DNA from: Spirochaetales bacterium
GTDB lineage: Bacteria; Spirochaetota; Spirochaetia; DSM-2461
Assembly: GCA_016936555.1 (NCBI GenBank)
Contig: JAFGXR010000063.1
Coordinates: 1-49,744 of the forward strand
Length of the DNA: 49,744 nucleotides
Direction: 5' to 3'
Positions 31,101-39,877 of this stretch are shown here, piece by piece (positions within the stretch are counted from its first letter, which is position 1; each line of letters opens with the position of its first letter). Under the pieces are notes generated by a model, which worked only from the letters and a program-made list of their open reading frames with translations, was not told where the DNA came from and did not search any database. The position numbers were made by a program, and so were the translations under genes.

Positions 31101-31512
31101 TAGAACGCCGTATGCTCTTTTTCTCAGAGACTTTCCGTTTGCTATCGAGCCTTTTTTCCCGGGCGGCCCGGGAGGGACGGGTTTTTTTCCGCTTTTTAGG
31201 AATATAAAGAGATCCTTCTATTAATGCGGTCAATCGGACCAGGGCGATTTCCCTGTTTTTCATCTGGCTTCTCGTATCGGAGACCTGGATCTGAAGGACC
31301 GTATCCTCGATGATGCGGTTGGCCAGTTTCAGAAGAATCAGCTCTTTCTGCCTTTCATCGAGAAATTCCATGGCTCCGATATCGGCCCGGGCCGTCACTT
31401 TGGTGTTGACCTTGTTGACATTCTGTCCGCCGGGACCGCCGGAGCGGGAAAATGAGAGATCCATATTTTCTCTAAGCCATTCTCCGATAGCTTGTTCAAG
31501 TTGTCTGTTCAT
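31090..31512 (-). CDS. arfB: Alternative ribosome-rescue factor (YaeJ type)
   Basis: A 140-residue peptidyl-tRNA hydrolase that releases stalled ribosomes lacking a stop codon. The catalytic GGQ is in SFSRSGGPGGQNVNKVNTKV near residue 25. A basic C-terminal tail (about residues 100-140, KKRKKTRPSRAAREKRLDSK) is the part that enters the empty mRNA channel. Length fits YaeJ/ArfB rather than RF2. It is divergent from ettA, another translation factor. Confidence 0.93.
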   Translation of the reverse strand: MNRQLEQAIGEWLRENMDLSFSRSGGPGGQNVNKVNTKVTARADIGAMEFLDERQKELILLKLANRIIEDTVLQIQVSDTRSQMKNREIALVRLTALIEGSLYIPKKRKKTRPSRAAREKRLDSKRKVSEKKSIRRSIDY

Positions 31513-31598
31513 ATTCTTACTGATTTATAATATACTGCATAGCGGAGGCTCTAACAGAGTCCTTTTTAATTAGAATCGAATTAAGGATAGAAACAACT

Positions 31599-33281
31599 AT
31601 GGCTGATGATAAAAAAGTAATCTACTCCATGGTGGGAGTCAGCAAGAAGCACGGGCAGAAAACCGTGTTGAAAGATATTTACCTCTCCTACTTCTACGGA
31701 GCCAAAATCGGCGTTCTCGGTCTCAACGGATCCGGTAAATCGACACTGCTGAAAATACTGGCCGGCGTCGATCGGGACTTTATCGGGGAAACCGTCCTCT
31801 CCGACGGATACACAATCGGATACCTGGAACAGGAACCGGCACTTGACCCGGAAAAGACAGTCCGCGAAGTCGTGGAAGAAGGCGTTCAGGAAGTGGTCGA
31901 CCTGCTTAAAGAGTACGATGACATCAACGCTAAATTCGGCGAAGAGATGACTGATGACGAAATGGACGCCCTGCTGAACAAACAGGGCAAGGTTCAGGAC
32001 CGCCTGGAAGCCCTCGACGGATGGGAACTCGATTCCCGTCTCGATCTGGCCATGGATGCCCTTCGCTGTCCCCCTGCCGAGACGAAGATAGACGTTCTCT
32101 CCGGCGGAGAGAAAAGGCGGGTCGCCCTCTGCCGTCTGCTCCTGAAAAAACCGGATATCCTCCTCCTCGACGAACCGACGAACCACCTCGATGCCGAGTC
32201 GGTTGCCTGGCTTGAGCACCATCTGCAGAGATACGAGGGGACCATTATCGCCGTAACCCATGACCGGTACTTCCTCGATAACGTGGCAGGATGGATTCTG
32301 GAGCTTGATAAAGGCGAGGGAATCCCCTGGAAAGGAAACTACTCTTCCTGGCTCGATCAGAAGCAGAAACGGCTGGCCAAGGAGGAAAAACAGGAATCGG
32401 ACCGCCAGAAAACTCTGAAAAGAGAACTGGAATGGATTAATATGAGTCCCAAAGGGCGCCATGCCAAATCCAAAGCCCGTATTAATTCCTATGAGTCCCT
32501 TCTCAATCAGGATGCCGATGAGCGCCAGAAAGATCTTCAGATCTATATCCCGCCGGGACCGAGACTGGGTAACGTTGTTGTCGAAGCGGAGAATATCAAA
32601 AAGGGGTTCGACGACAAACTGCTCTATGAAAACCTCACCTTTAATCTGCCTCCCGGCGGAATTGTCGGCATAATCGGCCCGAACGGAGCCGGTAAAACGA
32701 CCCTTTTCAAAATGATAACCGGACAGGAGACTCCCGATGAAGGAACATTCAAAACGGGAGATACGGTGGTTCTCTCCTATGTAGATCAGATGAGAGATAA
32801 ACTCGATCCGGAAAAGAGCGTCTGGGAAAGCCTATCGGACGGGCAGGAACAGATCCAGCTGGGCAAGAAACTGATCAACTCCAGAGCCTATTGCGCCCGC
32901 TTCAATTTTCAGGGTGGAGACCAGCAGAAAAAAGTCGGGGTCTTATCCGGTGGTGAGAGAAACCGGATCAACCTGGCCATGATGCTGAAAGAGGAAGCCA
33001 ATGTCCTCCTTCTCGATGAGCCGACCAACGACCTGGACGTCAACACGATCAGAGCTCTGGAAGATGCCATTCTCAACTTTGCAGGGTGCGTGGTCGTCAT
33101 CAGCCATGACCGCTGGTTTCTTGACAGGATTGCGACGCACATCCTCGCCTTCGAAGGCGACAGCCAGGCCTACTGGTTTGAAGGGAATTATTCGGAATAC
33201 GAAGAAAACCGGAAACAGAGACTGGGAATCGATGCGGAAACACCGCACAGAATCAAATACAGATCGCTGACCAGAGATTAG
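31599..33281 (+). CDS. ettA: Energy-dependent translational throttle, ABC-F protein EttA
   Basis: A 560-residue ABC-F protein with two nucleotide-binding domains and no membrane segment. Walker A motifs are GLNGSGKST and GPNGAGKTT. Signature motifs are LSGGEKRRVALCRLL and LSGGERNRINLAMML. Walker B motifs are DILLLDEPTNHLD and NVLLLDEPTNDLD. The linker/P-site-interaction region (about residues 240-300) contains EWINMSPKGRHAKSKARI, as in EttA. EttA binds the ribosomal E site and gates elongation by ATP/ADP ratio. The start has AAGGAT upstream. It is cotranscribed with the exported PCMT-like gene 5 bp downstream. Confidence 0.93.
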   Translation: MADDKKVIYSMVGVSKKHGQKTVLKDIYLSYFYGAKIGVLGLNGSGKSTLLKILAGVDRDFIGETVLSDGYTIGYLEQEPALDPEKTVREVVEEGVQEVVDLLKEYDDINAKFGEEMTDDEMDALLNKQGKVQDRLEALDGWELDSRLDLAMDALRCPPAETKIDVLSGGEKRRVALCRLLLKKPDILLLDEPTNHLDAESVAWLEHHLQRYEGTIIAVTHDRYFLDNVAGWILELDKGEGIPWKGNYSSWLDQKQKRLAKEEKQESDRQKTLKRELEWINMSPKGRHAKSKARINSYESLLNQDADERQKDLQIYIPPGPRLGNVVVEAENIKKGFDDKLLYENLTFNLPPGGIVGIIGPNGAGKTTLFKMITGQETPDEGTFKTGDTVVLSYVDQMRDKLDPEKSVWESLSDGQEQIQLGKKLINSRAYCARFNFQGGDQQKKVGVLSGGERNRINLAMMLKEEANVLLLDEPTNDLDVNTIRALEDAILNFAGCVVVISHDRWFLDRIATHILAFEGDSQAYWFEGNYSEYEENRKQRLGIDAETPHRIKYRSLTRD

Positions 33282-33286
33282 ATTGC

Positions 33287-33952
33287 ATGAACTTCAGGCT
33301 TTTACCTTTGCTGTTATTTTTGTCTTTGTTTTTCCTTCCTCTCTTTTCCCAGAGCGCATCGAATGATTCAGCTCTGAAAGAGTTATCGGAAAAACTTTTC
33401 CCCGGTTCGGGAGAAGAAGCTGCGGCACTGCGAGAAGCCTTCCAGGCTGTTCCCAGAGAAAAATTCCTCGACGGGACCTATAAAAATCTCGCCTATCGCG
33501 ATGCCCCCCTTCCCGCAGGAGGGGGGCTTATTCATCCTGCCCCCTCGCTTATTGCCGCCATATTGAACGAAGCCTCGATCTCCCCCTATACAAGAGTCTG
33601 CATCATCGGGAGAAATACGGCCTATATAAGCAGGATCATATCCAGACTGACCGATAATCTCTTTGTCTCCGATCCCGATCCTTCTGCTGATCCGGGAGAC
33701 AGTTCCTACCAGTGGAAAAAGGACCTGAGTTATTACGGCTGGATTGAAGACTCGCCTTTTGATCTGATAATTCTTTTCGGAGCTTTGAATGAAATTCCCC
33801 AGAGCCTGATCACCCAGCTGTCCATAAACGGCAGAATCATAGCTCCCCTGGAATCAAATACGGGCAACCAGATTCTCATATCCGCCATTAAATACAATGA
33901 CAGCTTTACCCTGAAAAGTATTTGTTCGAGTTATATACATCAATTACAGTGA
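33287..33952 (+). CDS. Exported PCMT-like protein with degenerate methyltransferase site
   Basis: A 221-residue protein with a signal peptide (MNFRLLPLLLFLSLFFLPLFSQS). The mature part aligns by eye with protein-L-isoaspartate O-methyltransferase: AFQAVPREKFLDGTYKNLAY, then APLPAGGGLIHPAPSLIAAI. The S-adenosylmethionine motif, normally of the form EIGTGSGY, is replaced by VCIIGRNTAYISRI, and the usual aromatic/acidic loop is altered. Methyl transfer is therefore doubtful, and the protein would in any case lie outside the AdoMet-containing cytoplasm. Binding of damaged periplasmic peptides is a guess. It follows ettA by 5 bp with no strong ribosome site, so coupling is likely. Confidence 0.65.
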   Translation: MNFRLLPLLLFLSLFFLPLFSQSASNDSALKELSEKLFPGSGEEAAALREAFQAVPREKFLDGTYKNLAYRDAPLPAGGGLIHPAPSLIAAILNEASISPYTRVCIIGRNTAYISRIISRLTDNLFVSDPDPSADPGDSSYQWKKDLSYYGWIEDSPFDLIILFGALNEIPQSLITQLSINGRIIAPLESNTGNQILISAIKYNDSFTLKSICSSYIHQLQ

Positions 33953-33957
33953 TGATT

Positions 33958-35193
33958 TCAGCGATGTTTAATGGAGCCGGCTTCTCTGGACTTCTGAAGC
34001 TTGGCCATTTTTATAAAGTATTCCGACTGCTTCTCAAGCTCCCTGATATCGGTGACGTGAATACGGTTATTTACAATTTTAATTTTTGAATTGCTGAAAA
34101 TGGACTGAATGGCCTGATTCCCTTCATCCGATGACAAGCCGACCATGGTAAGCAGTTCCTTCGGTCCGAAATCGAATGTATGAGAAATATTCTCACTCAA
34201 ATCAATTCTGACTTTCTCCAGTTCAATTTTCAGAGCATCGTAAAGCCTGCCGACAGGATCGCCGAGCATAGCATTTGCCAACTGCTTGTACAAAGACCAG
34301 ATCCTCTCGGCGAGAAGAACAGTCAGACGGGAGATGATTTTGGGCTGATCGACAACCATAGCCTTGAAGTTCCCCCGGTTTACGGCGAGGAGGATAGTAT
34401 CTTCATGAGCTATCGCGGAGGCGCTTCTCGGTTTGTCCTCCAGCAGAGCCATCTCTCCGAAAATATCGCCCGGTTTCAGGATGGCGAGCATGACTTCATC
34501 ATCATCAACGATCTTCGTTATTCGAACACTCCCTTTCTGGATGATATAAAGCTCGGGACCGGATTCCCCTTCGCTGAAAATCATCGTATCCTTGGGATAC
34601 TGACGTACGAATTCCGTTGAGTTTTCCACATCGAGATGAGCTACGTTCGCATAGGGCTTTATTTTGTTCATCCTCTCCGTTGCCAGGGGAACATTCTTAC
34701 CGGTTGGACAATGTTTCACATACTTGTAATAAGCGAAATAAGCCTGATTGAACTGGTTCTGTCTTGCATAATACTCCGCGACTTTGAAAAGATGGGGCGC
34801 CTCAATTTCCGCAGCGGCTTTAAAGGTCAACCTGGTAAGAGCCTGATCGAGAGCCCGAACTCTTGTGGAGAAAACATTTATGATTTTCATGGCCACGGGA
34901 GTGTTCCTTTCAATGAGCATACTATACTGATCTTTCCGGACGGAAATAAGTGTGACATCGGTGAGCGCGCGGGCATTATCGATATGGTTATGAGAAGACA
35001 TGGTCGAAACAACGCCGAAGAAATCACCGGGATTTAAGGTCAATCCGCCGGCTTCCTCTTCAATTTCAAATTCCTTGGAGAGCATTACCTTTCCGGTCCG
35101 GATAATAAAAAACCGGTCGGCAGCTTTGCCTTCGACAGTGATAAAGGCGCCTTTTGTGTAATTTACGAGTCCAAGTTGAAGTGGATTAGCCAT
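33958..35193 (-). CDS. Regulator with two cyclic-nucleotide-binding domains and C-terminal winged helix
   Basis: A 411-residue protein. CNB1 is about residues 5-115 (GAFITVEGKAADRFFIIRTGK). A helical linker (about 115-195) contains a TPR-like piece (YYARQNQFNQAYFAYYKYVK). CNB2 is about 200-320 with a well-kept phosphate-binding cassette, PGDIFGEMALLEDKPRSASA. The tail (about 345-395, KELLTMVGLSSDEGNQAI then VNNRIHVTDIRELE) looks like a Crp-type winged helix. CNB1 lacks the canonical cassette, so only CNB2 is likely to bind cAMP or cGMP. It is a single gene with a good promoter at 35222-35251. Confidence 0.85.
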   Translation of the reverse strand: MANPLQLGLVNYTKGAFITVEGKAADRFFIIRTGKVMLSKEFEIEEEAGGLTLNPGDFFGVVSTMSSHNHIDNARALTDVTLISVRKDQYSMLIERNTPVAMKIINVFSTRVRALDQALTRLTFKAAAEIEAPHLFKVAEYYARQNQFNQAYFAYYKYVKHCPTGKNVPLATERMNKIKPYANVAHLDVENSTEFVRQYPKDTMIFSEGESGPELYIIQKGSVRITKIVDDDEVMLAILKPGDIFGEMALLEDKPRSASAIAHEDTILLAVNRGNFKAMVVDQPKIISRLTVLLAERIWSLYKQLANAMLGDPVGRLYDALKIELEKVRIDLSENISHTFDFGPKELLTMVGLSSDEGNQAIQSIFSNSKIKIVNNRIHVTDIRELEKQSEYFIKMAKLQKSREAGSIKHR

Positions 35194-35221
35194 CTGCGCT
35201 CCAATGTAATCATCTATATAT

Positions 35222-35251
35222 AGTATAGATTTCCTGAATATTTTTTGTCAA
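35222..35251 (-). promoter_or_regulatory. Promoter of the CNB regulator gene
   Basis: TTGACA (35246-35251), an 18-bp spacer and TATACT (35222-35227) on the minus strand, about 30 bp before the start codon. Confidence 0.65.
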
Positions 35252-35257
35252 TTTAAC

Positions 35258-35300
35258 AAAAAAAAAGATAAGGCCGCATCGGAAAAATGCAACGCGGCCT
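35258..35300 (-). terminator. Intrinsic terminator of glyA
   Basis: Stem AGGCCGC/GCGGCCT (35271-35277 and 35294-35300), followed on the minus strand by TTATCTTTTTTTTT. It lies just past the glyA stop at 35313. Confidence 0.8.
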
Positions 35301-35312
35301 CAATATTGCAAC

Positions 35313-36605
35313 TTAAAGATGCTCGTAGATGGGAAACTGAGAACACAATGCGGCGGTTTTCTCACCTATTGCCTTGAGCTTAGCTTCATCGCCACCGCTT
35401 TTGAGAACATCGATCAGGAAAGAACCGATCTCTTTCATCTGCACTTCCTTCATGCCCCGTGTGGTCACGGCAGGTGTACCGATTCGGACTCCCGACGTGA
35501 TAAAAGGGCTCTTTGTATCAAAGGGGATACCGTTTTTATTCACAGTGATTCCCGCCTTGTCGAGCCAGGCTTCGGCATCTTTTCCCGTAACATCAAGTCC
35601 CGTCAGATCCGCGAGCATAAGATGGTTATCGGTTCCGCCGGAAACGATTCTGACACCGCCTTCATGGAGAGTCTCAGCCAGAACCGCGGCGTTTTTGACA
35701 ACCTGAGCCTGGTACTCTTTAAACTCGGGCTGAAGGGCTTCCAGAAAAGCCGCGGCTTTTCCGGCGATGACATGCATAAGCGGTCCGCCCTGGGATCCCG
35801 GGAAAATGGATCCGTTAACCAATTCGGAGAATTTTTTCACGCGACCTGTTTTGGGGACGACAATCCCCATATCATTATCCCTGTCCTTGCCCATGAGGAT
35901 CATTCCCCCTCTGGGACCCCGGAGTGTTTTATGGGTTGTCGTCGTCGTAAAGTCGGAAGCTTCCAGAGGAGAAGGATGGACTCCCGCGGCAACCAGACCG
36001 GCAATGTGTGCCATGTCGGTCATCAGATAGGCGCCGACTTCATCGGCTATGGCGCGGAATTTATCGAACTCCAGAGTTCTGGGATAGGCCGAAGCTCCGG
36101 CCACGATCATTTTGGGTTTGCACTCTTTGGCTATTTTCATCAGTTCATCGTAATCGATTCTCTCTGTCTCTTTATCGACGCCATAGCTGACGATGTTGTA
36201 CAGTTTTCCGGAGAAGTTGACAGGAGATCCGTGTGTCAGATGTCCACCATGGGAGAGGTTCATACCAAGAACCGTATCTCCGGGATTACAGACCGTGAAG
36301 TAAACGCCCATATTGGCCTGACTGCCCGAATGGGGCTGTACATTGGCGTATTCGCAGTTGAAGAGCTTTTTCGCTCTCTCAATAGCCAGATCTTCGGCGA
36401 TGTCGACATATTCACAGCCGCCGTAATAGCGCTTTCCCGAATACCCTTCAGCGTATTTGTTTGTCAGAACAGTTCCGACAGCTTCCAGTACGGTCTGAGA
36501 AACAATATTCTCAGAAGCGATCAGCTCAAGATTCCTCTTCTGACGGCCCAGCTCCTTTTGGACGGCTTCGAACAGTTCCCGGTCTCTGGATTCTAAAATT
36601 GACAT
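35313..36605 (-). CDS. glyA: Serine hydroxymethyltransferase
   Basis: A 430-residue PLP enzyme that interconverts serine and glycine with tetrahydrofolate, the main source of one-carbon units. The PLP lysine lies in [14 protein letters not shown] near residue 230. Substrate-contact blocks are [20 protein letters not shown] near residue 52 and SHGGHLTHG near 120. Length is normal. The start has AGGAGTG upstream. It follows the transglutaminase gene by 28 bp on the same strand and could be read through from that operon. It has its own terminator. Confidence 0.96.
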   Translation of the reverse strand: MSILESRDRELFEAVQKELGRQKRNLELIASENIVSQTVLEAVGTVLTNKYAEGYSGKRYYGGCEYVDIAEDLAIERAKKLFNCEYANVQPHSGSQANMGVYFTVCNPGDTVLGMNLSHGGHLTHGSPVNFSGKLYNIVSYGVDKETERIDYDELMKIAKECKPKMIVAGASAYPRTLEFDKFRAIADEVGAYLMTDMAHIAGLVAAGVHPSPLEASDFTTTTTHKTLRGPRGGMILMGKDRDNDMGIVVPKTGRVKKFSELVNGSIFPGSQGGPLMHVIAGKAAAFLEALQPEFKEYQAQVVKNAAVLAETLHEGGVRIVSGGTDNHLMLADLTGLDVTGKDAEAWLDKAGITVNKNGIPFDTKSPFITSGVRIGTPAVTTRGMKEVQMKEIGSFLIDVLKSGGDEAKLKAIGEKTAALCSQFPIYEHL

Positions 36606-36633
36606 AAACTACACTCCTGACTTTATAAATAGA

Positions 36634-38259
36634 TTAATAGATCGCCGTAATTTTAACATCAGACCGGTTCATGTGCAAATTGTTAATTGCACTGCTCACT
36701 TCATAGTTATGTGAAACATAGGCGTGATCGGTATCAATTCCGGTTTTCCCATCTGGAAACAGCTGAGGAAGAACGATTTCCCCGCGACTGAATACTATAT
36801 GTTGATTATCGATCTTTCCCCAGTAATTTTCAATCGGGTTTTCACCATCGTCCGCCAAAGCCGGATCGACGGGAAACCAGCCGAATCCCTGCAGATAAAA
36901 CTCGGCCCACCAGTGGACCGAAGGCTTTCCCTGTTCATCAACGAGAAGACCCGTAACGGGCCTGGCCGGGACTCCGGCATTTCTGCAAAGCGCGGTAAAG
37001 AGGAGAGAATAGGACTTACTGTCCCCTTTCATCTCATCAATAACCGCATCGGGCTCCCACAATTGGGCGGAGGCATCGTAGGCAAGTCTGGCAATGACAT
37101 AGTCATAAACCGCACGGGCCTTATCATAGCCTCCGTTCAGCCGCCGGGTTAACGATCGGGCAACGGTGCTGACCCGGGGAGAAGAAGAGGGAATTTGATC
37201 AGATGAACCTGTATATTCGAGAAAAATCGGAGATTTGGCATCGTAGGGTCGGTTCAATTCGGAAGGGTCCACATTATAGGCGGAAGAATAGACTTCTACA
37301 ATTGAATTGTGAATCAGATTTACTTCGCCGGGAGAACCTGTATTTTCGAGAAAATAAAGGGTCAATCCGCTACAGCTGTAGTGATGTTGAAAATAACGAT
37401 CGGGGAGATTTATGATATTCCATTGAAATAATGTCTCGCGGGGAGATATCATCCAGTAATTGATTCTTCCTGTTTCACTGCCGTAATCCGCCTCGACAGA
37501 GAGAGACTGTTTTAACATATATGTTTTTTTATCTTTCAGGGTTACGGTGCTGTTCTGCAGCTCCTGCTCAAAATAGGCTGCATTACTGTATCCCCGCTCG
37601 GTTTTGACATAGACATCGCCGGTCAAGACGTAGTCGGGCAGATAGAGCCGGATAGCTTTGTCCTCCCAGCTCAGGATACGGGAATCATCGACGGGAATAA
37701 AATCGAGATATTCCGTTTCACCGTCAAGCCTATCGGCAGTGCGGGAAAATCCCGATGAAAACAAAACGGATCCGTTATATTTTCTGTCTCCGAAATTCTC
37801 TCCAGTTATGGTGACGATATCTCCGGAAGCACCGGCGGAAGGGTCCATAGATTCAATGAAAGGATGGCCCGGAATATAGGAACCGGCACCGATTGCCGGA
37901 ACATTTTCCTCCAGAACAATGACCGCCGGCTTACTTGATCCGGTCTCGGTTCTGATTGTCAGAAGACCGGAGTTTGCCTTTTCCGGAATCGTTATAACGA
38001 TCTCCCTGTCGCTCCATGAAACAATGTATCGCGATAAAAGATCGAGAGAAGAAAGGAATATTCTGGAGCTGTCCTTCGTTTTACCGAAATTCTTTCCGGT
38101 AATAACAAGATTCTCCCCTCTTGCAACGATAGGGGGATTCATGCCTGTTATCCGAGGTTTTCCTTCGGCAATTCTTGTATTAATAATAAATGCAATTAAC
38201 GAAATTATCAGCATTGTCGCTGGAATTCCAATGGCGAGCAGTGTAACTTTTCTATTCAT
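36634..38259 (-). CDS. Membrane-anchored transglutaminase-like protein with IPT/TIG repeats
   Basis: A 541-residue protein. One N-terminal membrane helix (about residues 5-30) precedes two IPT/TIG (Ig-like) domains: GMNPPIVARGENLVITGKNF at about 39 and SMDPSAGASGDIVTITGENF at about 135. A middle beta region follows, then a transglutaminase-like core (about 370-500) with Cys in FTALCRNAGVPARPVTG, His in VHWWAEFYLQGFG and Asp in WFPVDPALAD, so the papain-like triad is kept. It should face the periplasm or surface and may cross-link or proteolyse envelope proteins. It is the last gene of the ECF sigma operon, with a 2-bp gap to the exported protein. Confidence 0.85.
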   Translation of the reverse strand: MNRKVTLLAIGIPATMLIISLIAFIINTRIAEGKPRITGMNPPIVARGENLVITGKNFGKTKDSSRIFLSSLDLLSRYIVSWSDREIVITIPEKANSGLLTIRTETGSSKPAVIVLEENVPAIGAGSYIPGHPFIESMDPSAGASGDIVTITGENFGDRKYNGSVLFSSGFSRTADRLDGETEYLDFIPVDDSRILSWEDKAIRLYLPDYVLTGDVYVKTERGYSNAAYFEQELQNSTVTLKDKKTYMLKQSLSVEADYGSETGRINYWMISPRETLFQWNIINLPDRYFQHHYSCSGLTLYFLENTGSPGEVNLIHNSIVEVYSSAYNVDPSELNRPYDAKSPIFLEYTGSSDQIPSSSPRVSTVARSLTRRLNGGYDKARAVYDYVIARLAYDASAQLWEPDAVIDEMKGDSKSYSLLFTALCRNAGVPARPVTGLLVDEQGKPSVHWWAEFYLQGFGWFPVDPALADDGENPIENYWGKIDNQHIVFSRGEIVLPQLFPDGKTGIDTDHAYVSHNYEVSSAINNLHMNRSDVKITAIY

Positions 38260-38261
38260 TA

Positions 38262-38762
38262 TCAGTTATCTGGATCTTCTTTATCACTTTGATAGGGTAC
38301 GATACGGATTCCCATCTCCATATGAAGCTGGCCTCCTGTGATGGCTTCCTGGGTCTTCAGCCCCAGAGGGTAAAACAGAATGAGTTCGCCGGGCACCATG
38401 GATATGCTCTTGAAGGAACTCCTGAACTGGGCGCCTTCCTCATCTTCATGCCAGAACTGGCTTACGGCCGTCAGAGTATAGACAAAACCCTCTCCGGAGT
38501 CCGATTTAAAAGGGGTGAGCTCTATGGAGAGCTTTTCCGATTCGGTTTCAAAGAGAAGCGTAACTGCCCTTCCGGGGATCGTAACTTTCGTGATGTCCGA
38601 CTCCCAGTAATTCTCATTGTCCTGAAGAACGATCCGGGAATGAACAGTAATGGAAACAGCCTCTTTTAAAATCCTCGATAAAGTCTCTTCTTTTGTCTCA
38701 TCGGCAAAAAGAATCGGGACTGAAAGGAAGATGAGGCAGGAGATGAATATGACTTTACGCAT
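38262..38762 (-). CDS. Exported protein of unknown function
   Basis: A 166-residue protein with a signal peptide (MRKVIFISCLIFLSVPILFA, cleavage after FA-D). The mature part is beta-rich and acidic (SITVHSRIVLQDNENYWESD, then TLLFETESEKLSIELTPF). No motif is recognised. Start and stop overlap with the anti-sigma gene by one base. It lies between anti-sigma factor and transglutaminase, so it is probably an envelope target or signal component of the same ECF regulon. Confidence 0.7.
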   Translation of the reverse strand: MRKVIFISCLIFLSVPILFADETKEETLSRILKEAVSITVHSRIVLQDNENYWESDITKVTIPGRAVTLLFETESEKLSIELTPFKSDSGEGFVYTLTAVSQFWHEDEEGAQFRSSFKSISMVPGELILFYPLGLKTQEAITGGQLHMEMGIRIVPYQSDKEDPDN

Positions 38763-39319
38763 CAGGGCGAAGCGCTCCCCTTATACCCGACGGATTTGAC
38801 AAGTTGAGAATCTCCGTTAAAAGAGAGACTGACATCTGAAGGGAGCTCCATTATGGAATTGGATGAAAACTCATCGCTCATGGAGACTTCCATCATCCTG
38901 AAAAACTCGTCAACTTTATCTCCGGGTAAATTAATTACAGAGGCATAATTTCCGCCGGCTGAGGCGAGTCCGGCATTAAGACCGTCATTTCTGTTTCCCG
39001 CCAGCACGTTGATACTCAGAGAAAAGGTAGCGGCAACAATTGCAGCGGCAGCTGCGACAGGAACGGGAATACGTCGTTCCCAGAATCGTGTTGTCCGGGA
39101 AACAGTCCTTTTCTCCCGGATCATGAACTTGACGCGGTCGAGAGAATCAGTAAAATCGGGTTCCGGCAGCGAGTGGAGAAGATTCTGCTGATCTTGCATT
39201 TGATGAACAAAAGCGGAACAGCTGTGACAGCTCTTCAAATGTTCTGAAATTCTGTCTCCCCAGAGTCCGTCGACTTCGCCGTCAAACCAGGCGGAGAGGA
39301 TACTTTTATCAGGGCACAT
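38762..39319 (-). CDS. Zinc-binding anti-sigma factor
   Basis: A 185-residue membrane protein. The N-terminal cytoplasmic domain carries HLKSCHSCSAFVHQM, the HxxxCxxC zinc-binding anti-sigma motif. One membrane helix (VPVAAAAAIVAATFSLSINV, about residues 80-100) follows, then an extracytoplasmic sensor tail of about 80 residues without cysteines. It should sequester the ECF sigma encoded just upstream. The start is ATG 39319 (MCPDKS), 6 nt from a GGGGG run, though ATG 39325 is possible. It overlaps the sigma gene by 11 bp. Confidence 0.85.
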   Translation of the reverse strand: MCPDKSILSAWFDGEVDGLWGDRISEHLKSCHSCSAFVHQMQDQQNLLHSLPEPDFTDSLDRVKFMIREKRTVSRTTRFWERRIPVPVAAAAAIVAATFSLSINVLAGNRNDGLNAGLASAGGNYASVINLPGDKVDEFFRMMEVSMSDEFSSNSIMELPSDVSLSFNGDSQLVKSVGYKGSASP

Positions 39320-39839
39320 AAACATCCCCCTTCTCCAGATATTCACTCAGTAGTTTTCTAGCTCGGAAAACACGCACTTTGACATTTCCCTCCGAAATCT
39401 TCAATGATGCAGCTATATCTTTATAGTCCATTTCACCGTACTCTTTTAAGATAAGAACCATACGCAATTTATATGGTATCTTCATCAGCGCTTCCTGAAC
39501 AGCTTTTTTTGACTCCTCTTCAAGAATCGCTTTTTCGCCTTCGTTGGTCAGATCCTTTCTGGGTTCGTGGTAGAACTTATCATAAGCCAACCGCTCCCGG
39601 CCTTTCCTCTTCTCATGATTATAGGCCAGGTTTTTCACAACCCTTATCAACCAGAATTTCGCCTGGTCTCCGCCCGGGAGTTTATCCCGCCTTTCGTAAT
39701 AGCGGATAAAGGCTTCCTGACAGAGATCTTCGCTTACGGAGATACTGCCGGTAATTCTGTATACTATTTTGACCAACACGGGAAAGAACTGGTGATAAAT
39801 ATCATCAAAATCTTCCTCCGCATCCAATTCGATACTCAT
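39309..39839 (-). CDS. ECF-type RNA polymerase sigma factor
   Basis: A 176-residue group 4 sigma factor. Region 2 is about residues 15-90 (VSEDLCQEAFIRYYERRDKL, then AKFWLIRVVKNLAYNHEKRK for -10 recognition). Region 4 is about 110-170 (IPYKLRMVLILKEYGEMDYK, then IAASLKISEGNVKVRVFRAR, a helix-turn-helix for -35 recognition). There is no region 1 or 3. It heads the operon sigma/anti-sigma/exported protein/transglutaminase, so it probably autoregulates and drives envelope functions. The trigger cannot be told from the sequence. Confidence 0.9.
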   Translation of the reverse strand: MSIELDAEEDFDDIYHQFFPVLVKIVYRITGSISVSEDLCQEAFIRYYERRDKLPGGDQAKFWLIRVVKNLAYNHEKRKGRERLAYDKFYHEPRKDLTNEGEKAILEEESKKAVQEALMKIPYKLRMVLILKEYGEMDYKDIAASLKISEGNVKVRVFRARKLLSEYLEKGDVYVP

Positions 39840-39877
39840 ATATTTAACAACTACCTTCGGACTGCGTTACAGTTTTT

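Noticed and set aside
31540-31575. Attenuator hairpin in front of ettA
   Set aside because: GGAGGCTCT/AGAGTCC before a T-run is imperfect and short, and there is no leader peptide, so it is too weak to annotate.
35319-36596. Long plus-strand frame opposite glyA
   Set aside because: It mirrors a strongly conserved gene on the other strand, has no family motif or ribosome site, and is explained by codon bias. The same holds for long frames opposite valS, pckA and the EIIA-CBS gene.
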